Assembly (NCBI RefSeq): GCF_011397635.1
Contig: NC_064770.1
Location: 24,287,603-24,351,602 of the forward strand
DNA from: Epinephelus fuscoguttatus
Taxonomy: Eukaryota > Chordata > Actinopteri > Perciformes > Serranidae
Direction: 5' to 3'
DNA: 64,000 nucleotides
The stretch's first letter is position 1. Each line of letters opens with the position of its first letter. Below are positions 53,944 to 64,000 of this stretch, piece after piece. The notes beneath the pieces are model-generated. The model searched no databases and had not been told where the DNA came from. It saw only the letters and a list, made by a program, of their open reading frames with translations. The position numbers were made by a program, and so were the translations under genes.

Positions 53944-55750
53944 TGAACTTATTTTTTTCCTGATTCAGTTACAGAAACAAGAGAGTTAACTGTTGTTGTT
54001 TTTTTAATTATTATTTTTCTAATCAGGGGAATCAAGTTCTATACATAGGCATGCTGCGTCACTGCACAGTCACAGCTGTGAAAACCAATATCACCCCTGT
54101 CAGCTGCCCCGCTGGAACAGTCTGAAGGCAAGACAAATCAGGAGAGGACAGGCAAAGACATGTCAAACCCAGGGAGGATGGGTGTTCAGAGGGCTGCCCA
54201 GGGATGACAAACTTAACATATAGAAGTTTTGTGCAAATTTCACCACAGTCTATTTGATTTTAAACACAGAGACAATACCAGTCAGAAGATTCTCTTTTTT
54301 TTCCCCCTCGAGTCTTCAAACTAACACAGATAGTTCTCATTAGGTCCAGTGATGATGGCAATTTGTTCCTTTTTGGGGAATCATACGTGTTTTGGACCAT
54401 TTCCCCCTGACTTTAATCTCTTTGCTTCTCAAGAGCCAGCTCTCTTTTTGTGTTGAAGAAAGCACAGACATTAAGTGTGTCATCTGATATACACTGAAAT
54501 TATGATTGCTGTCACATGACCTTTACATAAATAGAGTTAGTATTCAAAAGTACGTCTGAGAAAGGTCTTACATGTAGAAATGGTGATAAGCATGCACAGA
54601 TAGGTAGTCGACAAGTGCAAAATCTACAAAGTCACATGTTATTATTGTTTTTTTGTTTTGTTTTGTTGGTTTTTTTTGTACTCCACACTGAGTGAAAACA
54701 TAGCAAGAACTGAAACCTCCCCCCTCCGCTCTGAGTGTTGAGAGTTTTGTCTCGTTACTGCTGACCATCCAAAACCCTGAGGACAGTTTTTCTTCATGGG
54801 GCTACGACGAACGCTTCTGTGTCGCGTAGCCTGTTTCTGACCACGGTTGGCCCAAACAGAGCCTGACGTGGCAGGACATGCTCTCTTTGGGCATGGAGCT
54901 GGCCTGCTGGTACCAGTCCTATTTTAGAATAACCAGTGGTTAAGACATAAACATACAGCAGCAGTCAAGGGCTGACCCTTAGTCTTTTCTTAGTTAGGGG
55001 TTGCTGTAAAACCAGGGGTCACCATTATGACTGTTGGGGGGCTTGAAGTTAGTTGTACAGCCTCCCTGCTTCATGTTTTAGAATTATCCCTAAAGTATAT
55101 GAGAGCAAGTCACTGTTTACTGCATGAAGTGCCAAAAAATATTCACAGGCATTGTCATTTTTTTCTGAAAATAATAAAAAATAAGTATGTTTTTATCCCC
55201 TTAACTATTACAGCAAAGAGTGGACCTCGGTCTTGACTGAGAAAACTGCTCGGGAGGTACGACTGACCTATAAATGACAACTCATATCATTTCCTTGAAC
55301 ATTAATCAAACAGAAAAAGCATATCTAGTGTTGGCAAAACATTTCCAAAATGCTAATTTAAAAAAAATAGACACCAGCAATAGAGAAATAAAAGCTTAAT
55401 GTAACAACAAGCGAATGTATGAACAACAAAGCAAACCAGTTAAAAAAAAAAAAAAAATCCCCAGATAAAAACAGTTTGCAGTAGTCAGTCCTCCAGTGGG
55501 TCATATGACACTGGTGTCTAAACTCAGGCTACAGTTAAAAAAGAAACACAGAAAAAAGTAAAAGAAGCAAGCAAAGCTTTACAGCACTACTATGTACACA
55601 GCTTCTCGGGCGAAGGGAGAGAGAGAGCTGGTGTCGTGATGAAGGGAGAGGGCGTGAAACGGAGACTCCAGTGAAACAGGAGTCCTTCTTGGCACGGGGC
55701 TACACTTGAGCTATAGCCGACCACAGGGAGACAGGAGGGGAGGAGTTGGG

Positions 55751-55780
55751 GAGGAGGAGGAGGAGGAGGAGGAGGAGGAG
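55751..55780. repeat. (GGA)10 microsatellite
   Basis: Trinucleotide tract in the inferred gprc5b 3'UTR; it reads as CCU repeats in the transcript. Confidence 0.95.
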
Positions 55781-57428
55781 AGAGAGACACTTCACCAGAT
55801 AAAGAAGACAAACACATAGAGCAGAGCAGCGCGGCCGCCCGCACACATCACGCACAAACACACACACACAGACAGACCAGGGAGCCATTTTCTCACACAG
55901 ATCTCGCACTGTCGCATAGACTCCCCTCGGACCGCCGCTCGCTATCTCCTGGCTCCCATCCCCCTTCTTCCTTATATCTGATCTCCCTCTTCCCACATTG
56001 CACTGTAAATCTGATCTTTCTAAGGCTCTAGGATATCTCCGCACACCAGCCACAGCTCTATCTATAGCCTGCCACTCACAGATTTGACTGCTGTATCTGC
56101 ATCAGTTGTTCCTGTAGTTCTAGTGCACTAGGAAGTTGTGTCAGAGGGATATTTAGCACCAGAAAGCAACCTTGACTTTTGAAATGTCCCCCCCCCCCCC
56201 ATGTCAACTCCCAACACTCATAAAATCACACGTACGCACACGTAAACACAGAAAGAGTTCAGAGCTAAGAACAGTTTCAGTTTTCTCGCCTCGTTTCCTG
56301 CTGATATAAAGTGACAGTTTCTCCTGGCTGGTTCAAAATGCCAGTGGCCACCGGAGATGTGGGAGAGCAGCACACAGCAGTCTGACCTAGATTCATGGAA
56401 GCGGTGCCTCCCCGCAGACAACTGACACCCTCCTCATCCAATCAGAATCCACTCTAATGCGCCGTATATACAGTATATATATAACAGCAGTTCATTAGCA
56501 GCTTGCGATCCCTCTGTTCAGGTGCTCCGGGCTGCTTTTGCTTCGTGTGCGGTCACTGGGAGCTTCTTTTCCGACTGCAGATTCACAGTTTGTTTCACAT
56601 TTTGCAAAGTGTCCATGCAGGTGGGAGGATGAGGCAAGGTGAGAAGAGTTATGTGTAATATTCACAGACGGTGCAGTGAAACCAGAAATAGAGAGGGAGG
56701 AGGAAGAAGAAGTGTTCACGGAGGGCTAACAGTCTGGAGGGGGAAGGTGTATCAGAGTGGCAGAGTTGAGATGTAGGGAATACACACACTCTTTTTTTTT
56801 TTTTTTTTCCCCTCTCACACACTCTACATACACACCCACAGAGGCTGGATTATATTAAAGCGGGCGGTGCTCGAGCTGTACAGTTTGCCCGTGTGCTGTC
56901 TTCACCTACACTGGATGGATGGAGGACAGAGCCAAAGGTTTCCACGTGAGCGCCAGCAGCATGAAAAGACAGCCTGACTGACAGGGGGAGAGACAGAGCA
57001 AGAAAAAGCGATAGATTTCACAGTTTTCCAAGGATGCTTACAGTGCTGTATAGTCTCAGGGGAGCAAATCAAACAAAAAGAAGAACAATACTGCATGTTG
57101 ATATTTTCAGATCTGAGTCAGCGCGTGTCTTGTTTTGCTACTTGCTGGTCACACTTTGAGTTTTCGAACCCTTCTATGGAGATTTGTGTGCTAGAAGAGC
57201 TTTAGCTCTGTCCTCCATACCTTGCTGCCTCTCAGTCTCACACACACTCATACGATAGTTGATTGGCACACAGTCAGTGTTTAAGTCTGTACACAGAGTG
57301 AAAGGGCCCTGTTGGCATCCATGTTTTAAGTCCAACCAGGCGGGCCCCTCGTCCCAGACCCCTCCCTCCTCACCCTCTCCATCCTCTTCTTCATTTTCTA
57401 CCACACATCATCTTTCCAATCCTCTCGC

Positions 57429-57473
57429 TCACCACAGCTGCCTCCCAGTGTAGGTTGGAGGGGCGGAGGGCAC
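57429..57473 (-). CDS. gprc5b: gprc5b terminal coding exon (14 codons plus stop)
   Basis: A 45-base coding exon easily missed: acceptor TTCTACAG, peptide VPSAPPTYTGRQLW, stop TGA at 57431-57429. It matches the human C terminus IPTAPPSHTGRHLW. Confidence 0.93.
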   Translation of the reverse strand: MPSAPPTYTGRQLW

Positions 57474-60400
57474 CTGTAGAAGGAAAAATTAAATTTGTAA
57501 ATGACCGTCACAGATACCGTAATATAGTCACACATGCATACAATAACTGCACAGGCCACATATACACTTTTTATTCGAGCTTGTCTACAAACTGTCTTCA
57601 TGGTTTAGGACAAAATACATCTCTGCCTGTCTTCTACTTCAACACAGACCCTCTCATGTCATGTGGTAGCTGTCTCATGCTGCGTTCATGTGGAGTCAGG
57701 CAGATGGTAGACAGCAGACAGACACTTTGGCAGTACGAAACATGCATGGCGATATGTTGCGATGGTGATGTTATGTCAAATAAATTATTTTGTGTCTATT
57801 ATTTTATGTAAGTACTCAAATAATGTCCAGTAATGGTTCAGATCTCTCGTGTTTTCACCCCGTGTAGAGCTACATCACTATGTCAACATTGATAGTAAAT
57901 TCCGTCATGGAGGATGGCAAAAAGTTAAAATGTTCTAACTTTAAATGGCATCTACCATTTTCCAGTATTCTCTGTCAGTATCACTTAATTTTATCGTCCA
58001 GCTCTTGTCCACTAAAATGATATCCTGCATGCTGTCTATCATCTGTCAGTTTCCACATCAATACAGCATAACTGTCCCAGAGTTTAAAGCAAACCACAGA
58101 AACGCAGCATTTACTTGTTACGCTCTGCAAAGCTGAAATAAACCTCCAATAGGTGTAAGACCTGACTCAACTCTGACTATTTATACTAATTGTTTCGTAT
58201 TTTGGGAACTAAGCTTCTCAGTTAGCCTAGATGAGAAGATCTCACGTCTTTATGCTGTATGAGCAGCTGGTTAGCTTAGCCTAGCACTAAGAGTGGAAAC
58301 AAGGGGAAACAGCTAGCCTGGCTCTGTCAAACCAGCACCTCTAAAGCTCACTAACTTTAAACCTCGTTTGTTTAATCCACACAATAACTGAAGTGCAAAA
58401 CTCTGTGCAGTAGGTGTTTATTGTTACCTTTGTAGCTGTTAGCCCTTATGCCCAGTCTGTATGCTAAGCTAAGCTAACTGCTGCTTAATATTTACTGTAA
58501 AGGCAAGCGAGTGTTATCAATCTTCTGCTTAATTCCTTTCATCTTTTAAATGTCTTTTGTCCTTTTAAATTGCTCTGTTAAAAGTTGAATTTTGAGTATA
58601 AAGCATGCTATATAAATAAGCTGTCTTTACAATGAATGCACAGAAACACTAATGATAATTTATGCAGCGCAGATTAAAGTGACAGTTCAGCCCTAAATCA
58701 AAAATGCATATTTTTCACTCTTACCTGTAGAGCTGTTTATCAGTCTAGATTGTTTTGGTGTGAGTTGCAGAGTGTTGGAGATATCGGCCATAGAGATGTC
58801 TGCCTTCTCTCTAATATAATGGAACTAGATGGTACTCGGCTTGTGGTGTACGAAGCGCCAAAAAAATACAATATAAAATATATATCCACTGATTTACAGA
58901 TGTTTCTTTCCCAGTGTAAGTCTATGGAAAAAAGGGCTTTTTGGGCCCCATGGCATCATGTGACAGACTCAGAAGTTGTAATACCACCCTTTGGTCACTA
59001 CAAAAATTGACTTCAAAGCCCAGCACACTTCCTGGGGGCGTGCACGAGCCCCTCATCCATGCGTAGATGCACACTTTATTCTGCGCAGTGCTACGGTTGT
59101 CGGGTGTCGCTCAGAGGAAAGGAAACCGCCCACAGCAAGGTCTGTGGATTATCTTAAGTAACTGTGCCATAAATGTATTCTTTTGGCGCTTCGTACACCA
59201 CAAGCTCAGTGCCATCTAGTTCCATTATATTAGAGAGAAGGCAGACATCTCCACGGCCAATATCTCCAATACTCAGTAACTCACACCTAAACAATCTAGA
59301 CTGAAAAACAGCACTACAGGTGAGAGGACAGTATGTATTTTTGATTTTGGGCTGATCTGTCCCTTTAAAGAGATGTCTCTACGTTCTCTTGTTGAATCAG
59401 CATGGCTGCAATCTCTAGGAATCGTGACTACAAATAACCTTTTAGTCAGTAGAGAGTGTTCAGCGTTTTAGCCTCCAGCAGTGTGCGAGGTGGTGCGTTG
59501 TGCTCTTGTGCTAAATCCATAACACAGTGGCTGGAAATAAGTTCACCTGTGCCAGCCAGAGTGCCCATTCATCCTGCGTAACGAAGGGCGTGACAGTCCA
59601 GCAGACAGTAGCATCACTCAGTGGAGAGATAGCATCGTGGCTTATTTATAAGCACAGGAGCACATGGAAGCTCTCTCACACTCACCCATACACAAACTCA
59701 GTGTAAGACAGGTGACCATTTGTGACAAAACCATCCATGCACAAATACAACACACACAGGCCGCGTGACCATGCATCCAACAAACTGATAATGCACACAC
59801 ACACATACTCACACCTCTCCCTCATTGTTGTGCAATGACGTACGGTCTGGAACGCACAAATGTGCATGCAGTCTTGTCGGCGTGGTCGAATGAGAGAGCG
59901 GCGTGTAAGCGGCGTGTACCTGTGACTGGGAGGATGTACTCACCGCTCCCCCGTTCAGGATCATGGTCATCTCGGTGGGTTGGTAGACGTTGCTGCGGAA
60001 AGGAGCGCTGGGTCTGGCGCCTGTGTTGCTGTTATGTTGCCCGGCACCACCACCGCTCCTCAGGCCTGGCGTGGAATAGACAGAAGCGAATGGAGATTAC
60101 TAACGGTGACTCACCACATCAGTGTCCGTCTTGATGAAACATTTGCTATGTAACCCTGCACCACAGAAATTTCCTCCTGTTCTTATTTCTAGCCACGCAT
60201 GCAAATATTTCCTGGTGTTCTATTACTCACTTTGGCCTACATTCCACCTACAGCCTGTCCACACATATTACGCCTGTCTGCTCTAAAATATTGGATTGTA
60301 CTGTACCTGCAGTGTTCTCATCGCTGTATCCGTAGCCCTGGTTCTCCACAAACTGCCTGTGAGAGAGGGGGATGTCTTCATCGAAGCTGGTCTCCCTCAT

Positions 60401-61336
60401 CCGTGTCGAGTTCTGGGAGGTGTCAAAGTAATCTGGGGCAGTGGGCTGTGGAGGGGGTCTCAGGCAGATGTGGGATTCAGGAATGGCATGGAAGATCAGC
60501 AGCAGCCAGCCCTGAGCTACTAAAGCAATGGCCAATGCTGGGTCATCCCAGTCCGGGGCCCTCCCCAGCCAGGCATTGCCGTACAGATAGAAGCCCACCC
60601 AGGCCACCCAAAGCAGTAGCGACAGCAGGCAGGTCACCAGCAACCAGATGGCATTGCAGCGCCACTGACGTGTCTTCCCACACAGGGCCAGGGAGGCAGC
60701 AGTCAGCGCGGCTAGTAGGAGGGCTAGCACATAGCTGCAGGCTAGGGAGAAGTCCAGTGGCAGGTACTGACAGGCAGCTCGTCCCTCCCTCAGCACGGTC
60801 AGAAGTAGCCACTCAGCGGCGATGATACCCTGCACGGCACTCAAACCCAGCGCAAGGCCTGTTAGGGCGCAGCCACCAGGGCTCCGGCGCTCACGGCCAA
60901 TCCTGCGCAGGCGAACACCCTGCACCAGCAAGCAGGAGAAACAGACGGCAAACAGGAGACCCCACAGGGCCCTGCGGAGCAAACATAAAGACTCATCCTG
61001 TTCAATCAGGTAAGCAAAGCTCAGGCCGAACAAGCCGAGGATGCCGAGGAGCAGAAGGAGGATGGGTCCCACGCCGCTGCGCTTCTCAGCCTCACTGATG
61101 TGGTGTAAGCGGCACAGCAGGACTAGGGCTAGCAGGATGGCAGTCAGCACCCCGCCGGCGGCCACTGACTCGACAGCCACACCCCATATGGAGTCCAGGT
61201 CACAGAGGAGGGTGTAGGGACGGACAAGGCCCCAGCCGCAGCCTCTTGGGAGAGCCTCAGAGTCCTCAGAGTCTTGACCGGTGGCACGATGAGCAACAGT
61301 CAGCAGCAGCAGGAGGAGGACCGGGAGGAACGCCAT
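57429..61336 (-). CDS. gprc5b: GPRC5B, class C orphan G-protein coupled receptor (complete coding region, 398 aa)
   Basis: A seven-helix receptor of the retinoic-acid-inducible GPRC5 family with no large ligand-binding ectodomain; plasma membrane, ligand unknown. Minus-strand exons: 61336-60307, 60065-59944, 57473-57429, all GT-AG, phases 1 and 0. Residues 1-20 form a signal peptide (VLLLLLLTVAHRATG). N-terminal C33 and C45 sit in GCGWGL and LCDLDSIWG. Helices lie at about 51-76, 89-111, 121-140, 157-181, 196-218, 228-252 and 265-286. C118 and C189 are the expected extracellular-loop disulfide. The tail has YFDTSQ, RMRETSFDEDIPL, RPSAPFRSNVYQPTEM and ends with YTGRQLW, all diagnostic of GPRC5B rather than GPRC5C (human: RMRETAFEEDV, VYQPTEM, HTGRHLW). 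Human length is 403. The start ATG is two bases after a probable acceptor (CTCTCAG), so the 5'UTR has at least one more exon to the right. Fish may have two gprc5b paralogues; which one this is cannot be told. Confidence 0.95.
58190..58570. mobile_element. MITE family G fragment
   Basis: Shares AACAAGGGGAAACAGCTAGC-type sequence and CTAGATGAGAAGATC with 35083-35838 and 52914-53039. TTAA ends are not preserved. Confidence 0.6.
58674..59368. mobile_element. Complete TTAA MITE family F, 695 bp
   Basis: TTAA at both ends. Inverted ends TTAAAGTGACAGTTCAGCCC and, from the right, TTAAAGGGACAGATCAGCCC; arms continue inverted for about 190 bp (GGCGCTTCGTACACCACAAG matched by its reverse complement near 58840). 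No coding capacity. Confidence 0.88.
59944..60065 (-). CDS. gprc5b: gprc5b second coding exon
   Basis: Acceptor CACGCCAG, donor GTGAGT. It encodes GLRSGGGAGQHNSNTGARPS, APFRSNVYQPTEM and TMILNGGA (residues 344-384), the family-conserved cytoplasmic tail. Confidence 0.93.
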
Positions 61337-61612
61337 CTCTGAGAGATCAACAGACCAGAAGACAGAGAGCGATGAAGGAGCAAAGAAGGAGAATGGAGAA
61401 AGTCAAAGGAATGGAGAGAGAGAACGAGAAAGAAAGTGAGTCATTCTGGTCATAAATGCAACAGAGTTGAGCAGTCAGTCATTCCCACAGTAATCATCCG
61501 CCTGTGAGTGACAATGCAGACAATCAGCCACTGCTGTGTTTTAGAGAGGAAACAAAGGACAGCAGTTCATGCAGGGTGAATGACTGAAGCCTTTCCAAAC
61601 ACACAAAAGCAC

Positions 61613-61632
61613 GCACACACACACACACACAC
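61613..61632. repeat. (CA)10 microsatellite
   Basis: Short CA tract in the gprc5b 5' intron. Confidence 0.9.
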
Positions 61633-61669
61633 CCTGTTTCACCAATAGTAGCCTATAGCCCTGCCCTCT

Positions 61670-62227
61670 TTCAAAGCTCCGGTGTGTAGGGACATACTGG
61701 CAGGAATCGAATATAATATGGTAAGTATGTAGTGTATAATCACCTTGTTTATAACTTTAGAATGAGCTGTTTATACCTACTTAGGGAGCGGGTCCTCGTC
61801 TATAGAGTCTGCCACGTCTCTACAGTAGCCCAGAATGGACAAACTAAACACTGGCTCTCAATAGGGCTATTTATGTTTTCACGTTTTTCCATTGGGCAGC
61901 ACAGTTAGAAGTCCCTCCATAACAACAAGCATGCAACATGAAACTGCTGCTCAGTGTTTTTACTGGTTTAAATCACAGAATCTGTTTGTTTCAGAAAGTT
62001 AGAGACCTTTGAGGGTAATACAGCTCCTGGTAAAGAGCCCCTAAACATCTGGATCTTAAGCTCTTAAATGAGATCGTAAGCTCACATTAGCAGGTGCTAG
62101 GGTAACACCTGTCTGACATGCTAAACAGCATCAGAGAAACAGTGACTTGTTTCAGCTGGTGGCAATCTGCAATCCCCACCACTAGATGCCATGACATTTC
62201 TTTAAATCTTACACACTGCTCCTTTAA
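61670..62227. mobile_element. MITE family E
   Basis: The left end AAAGCTCCGGTGTGTAGGGA and the right end TTACACACTGCTCCTTTAA are inverted, with TTAA intact at the right (62224-62227) and decayed at the left. CCACTAGATGCCATGACA is shared with 33926. Confidence 0.75.
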
Positions 62228-62725
62228 AGTCTTTCAGGTTTCATTTAGTGGCAAAAAACAGCATACACATGGCAGGAAAATACCTACAAACCCAGATAAG
62301 CTGCCTTAAGTGCATTCACAAAAAACTGAGGTCAGAGTCGGAGCTCCTAAAGTGCTTCTGAGGAGAGTTTCAGGTTTATGATTTGTCCAGTCTTGTCCAG
62401 TGAACCGGCTGCCAGGGCACTGACAGGAAAGCTGCAGCATCATGCATATTTTTATGGAAGAAAAAAAAACGAAATACAGAGCAGAGAAGTAGTGCGTACA
62501 AGCAGTTCTACTCACTATCAGGCATCTAAGGGCATCTGGCAAGGCGTGAGACAATGCATAATACACAGCACACAAATGCACAGCGCCTCGAGCACAAGTA
62601 CAAACACTTGAGTACTTTTGTGTCCCGGTGAAGAAAAAACAAAAAACACAGTAGCAGTCGGTGAGCAAAATCAATGCTGTCTCAGTCTACTTATTCCTTT
62701 ATTCATCATAACTGTCAGACAGCCG

Positions 62726-62750
62726 CACACACACACACACACACACACAC
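62726..62750. repeat. (CA)12 microsatellite
   Basis: CA tract in the gprc5b 5' intron. Confidence 0.93.
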
Positions 62751-62875
62751 TCGCACACAAATACACGTTCTTTCGTTCCATTGAGGTCTTTGCTGGGATG
62801 ATCAGTGCTGTCGCTTCACCTGACAAGCTGTGTGTTTTTTGAGAGGTTGATCTGTATTTAAAGCCACCACTGAGC

Positions 62876-62877
<2 letters not shown>

Positions 62878-62935
<58 letters not shown>
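62878..62935. repeat. (CA)29 microsatellite
   Basis: Longest CA tract near the right edge, followed by ACGTACACACACGTACAC. Confidence 0.97.
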
Positions 62936-62938
<3 letters not shown>

Positions 62939-63697
62939 ACACACACGTACACACACGACACATCATTCTGCCAGGATACTGTCAACTGTTTCTCCACTAC
63001 ATTGCTAAGCTTTCAGAAATTCTTTCCAAGCTGGCTCATACATTAGTGTGTCAAACAATCTGCTCTTACAAAGAACACACACACACTTTTCTCGCCGCTC
63101 CACGCTTGAAGCTACACTTTGGATTGTTTATTTCAGCTGTAGTTTTGACATAAAATATCTCCCGGGGTTCACAAATAGACTGCACCACAATATTTACATA
63201 CCACATAAAGGACACTGGATATCCCCAGCTTCATATTCTCTCTCCGTGCCAGTAAGTCGGGGAGAGTTACAGTTACATGGCCGAGCTGTCAGGGGAGAGT
63301 GGTAGATTTAAATACACACCGGCCAGGGCTACAGGTCACACACAGTCCTTCCAGCATGGAGCTTATTAAATGGGGCAGACAGCGAGAAAGAGACAGACCC
63401 CTCGATACTAGGAAACAGGGACAGAAGTGTGAGGAAGTCTGGCGCATCTGCAGCAAATGTATTCAGACTAGACCTGCTTTTAATAGTGTGATTTTTCACT
63501 TTAATGCATCTGATGTCAGTGCATTTACTTACGAACTGTGTTTGAGCACAAATCTTGCACTTGACTTGCGTTTTTTCATTTCATATACGCTGTAATTTTA
63601 CTCAACTACGTGTAGGAGGGAAATATTGTACGCCATAACGTTTATTTGACAGCAACAGTTAAGAAGACAAACTAACATTGTAAGAACATGTAAAATA

Positions 63698-64000
63698 CAT
63701 CCACTGGTCACTTTATTAGGTACACCTGTTCAACTGCTTCAATACAAAAAATTGTTAATCAGCCAATCACGTGTCAGCAACTCAATACATTGAAGCATGC
63801 AGACATGGTCAAGACGAGCTGCTGAAGTTCAAACTGAGCATCAGAATGTGGAAGAAAGGTGATTTAAGTGACTTTGAGCATGTTGGTGCCAGGTGGGCTG
63901 GTCTGAGTTTTGCTGATCTACTGGGATTTTCATGCACAACCATCTCTAGGGTTTACAGAGGATGGTCCGAAACAGAGAAAATATCCAGTGGGCGGCAGTT
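63698..64000 (+). mobile_element. Tc1-like transposon, 5' end and start of transposase (cut by window edge)
   Basis: It begins CTGGTCACTTTATTAGGTAC, a common fish Tc1-type sequence, and continues into a decayed transposase reading KKGDLSDFEH, ADLLGFS and TTISRVYRGWSETEKISS. This is the N-terminal helix-turn-helix DNA-binding region. Small deletions break the frame near 63880 and 63910, so the copy is dead. It continues beyond the window. Confidence 0.85.

Larger units (their letters stand above)
53920..57428 (-). other. gprc5b: gprc5b 3' untranslated region (inferred)
   Basis: From the gprc5b stop leftwards to an AATAAA on the minus strand at 53943-53938. The interval is free of obvious transposons, unlike its surroundings, which suits a transcribed UTR. 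It contains a (GGA)10 tract (plus-strand 55751-55780) and a 13-base C run (56188-56200, i.e. 13 Gs in the transcript). Length would be about 3.5 kb. Confidence 0.55.
57474..59943 (-). other. gprc5b: gprc5b intron with two MITEs
   Basis: Contains a family G piece (58190-58570) and the complete family F element (58674-59368). 57474-58189 and 59369-59943 show nothing further. Confidence 0.75.
61337..64000 (-). other. gprc5b: gprc5b 5' intron (first exon not found)
   Basis: No GC-rich promoter or upstream exon is apparent, so the transcription start is probably right of the window. It contains a MITE (61670), CA tracts and a Tc1 fragment (63698). 62230-62720 and 62945-63690 show nothing recognisable. 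Confidence 0.6.

Noticed and set aside
57259..57453. Plus-strand 64-codon frame over the gprc5b last exon
   Set aside because: It is antisense to gprc5b 3' sequence with Ser/Pro runs from CTCC repeats; no independent support.
60199..60825. 208-codon plus-strand frame opposite gprc5b
   Set aside because: It is the antisense shadow of the GC-rich gprc5b first coding exon.

Overview
The window is vertebrate nuclear DNA, almost certainly from a ray-finned (probably percomorph) fish. Genes have short exons with GT-AG introns. The three proteins are full-length orthologues of mammalian SUN1, IQCK and GPRC5B. Introns are packed with fish-type repeats: TTAA-flanked foldback MITEs, hAT and Tc1 remnants, non-LTR retrotransposon scraps, a tRNA-derived SINE and long (CA)n tracts. 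All gene models were read by eye from open frames, splice sites and phase continuity, and compared with remembered family features; no alignment was run.

Layout. 1-8306: intron of sun1, no coding exon found; the exon with the initiator Met appears to lie left of the window. 8307-25114 (+): 21 sun1 coding exons, 1,050 codons in one continuous phase, then a 3'UTR with AATAAA at 26855. 26880-28340: sun1-iqck spacer with a tRNA-SINE in clear target-site duplications and a CTCF-like motif. 28341-49272 (+): complete iqck, 8 coding exons, 301 aa, with a 10.8-kb intron splitting its single IQ motif. 49273-53900: spacer between converging genes, mostly repeat fragments. About 53920-61336 (-): complete gprc5b coding region, 3 coding exons, 398 aa, with a 3.5-kb 3'UTR. 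61337-64000: 5' intron of gprc5b ending in a Tc1-like transposase fragment cut by the window edge.

The genes do not form a pathway. SUN1 is the inner-nuclear-membrane half of the LINC complex, IQCK is a small calmodulin-binding-type protein of poorly known function, and GPRC5B is an orphan class C receptor. The convergent iqck/gprc5b pair matches the mammalian neighbourhood; sun1 beside them is a difference from human, where SUN1 is on another chromosome.

The most notable observations are: six consecutive frame-neutral sun1 exons in the nucleoplasmic domain; an iqck intron read-through that would still complete the IQ motif and then stop; a 390-bp near-identical tandem duplication in an AATAAAGT minisatellite inside a hAT-like element; a Tc1-derived palindrome carrying a nested TTAA MITE; and a transposon-like start exon in an iqck intron that could splice into the next iqck exon in another frame. 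No new protein system was found.
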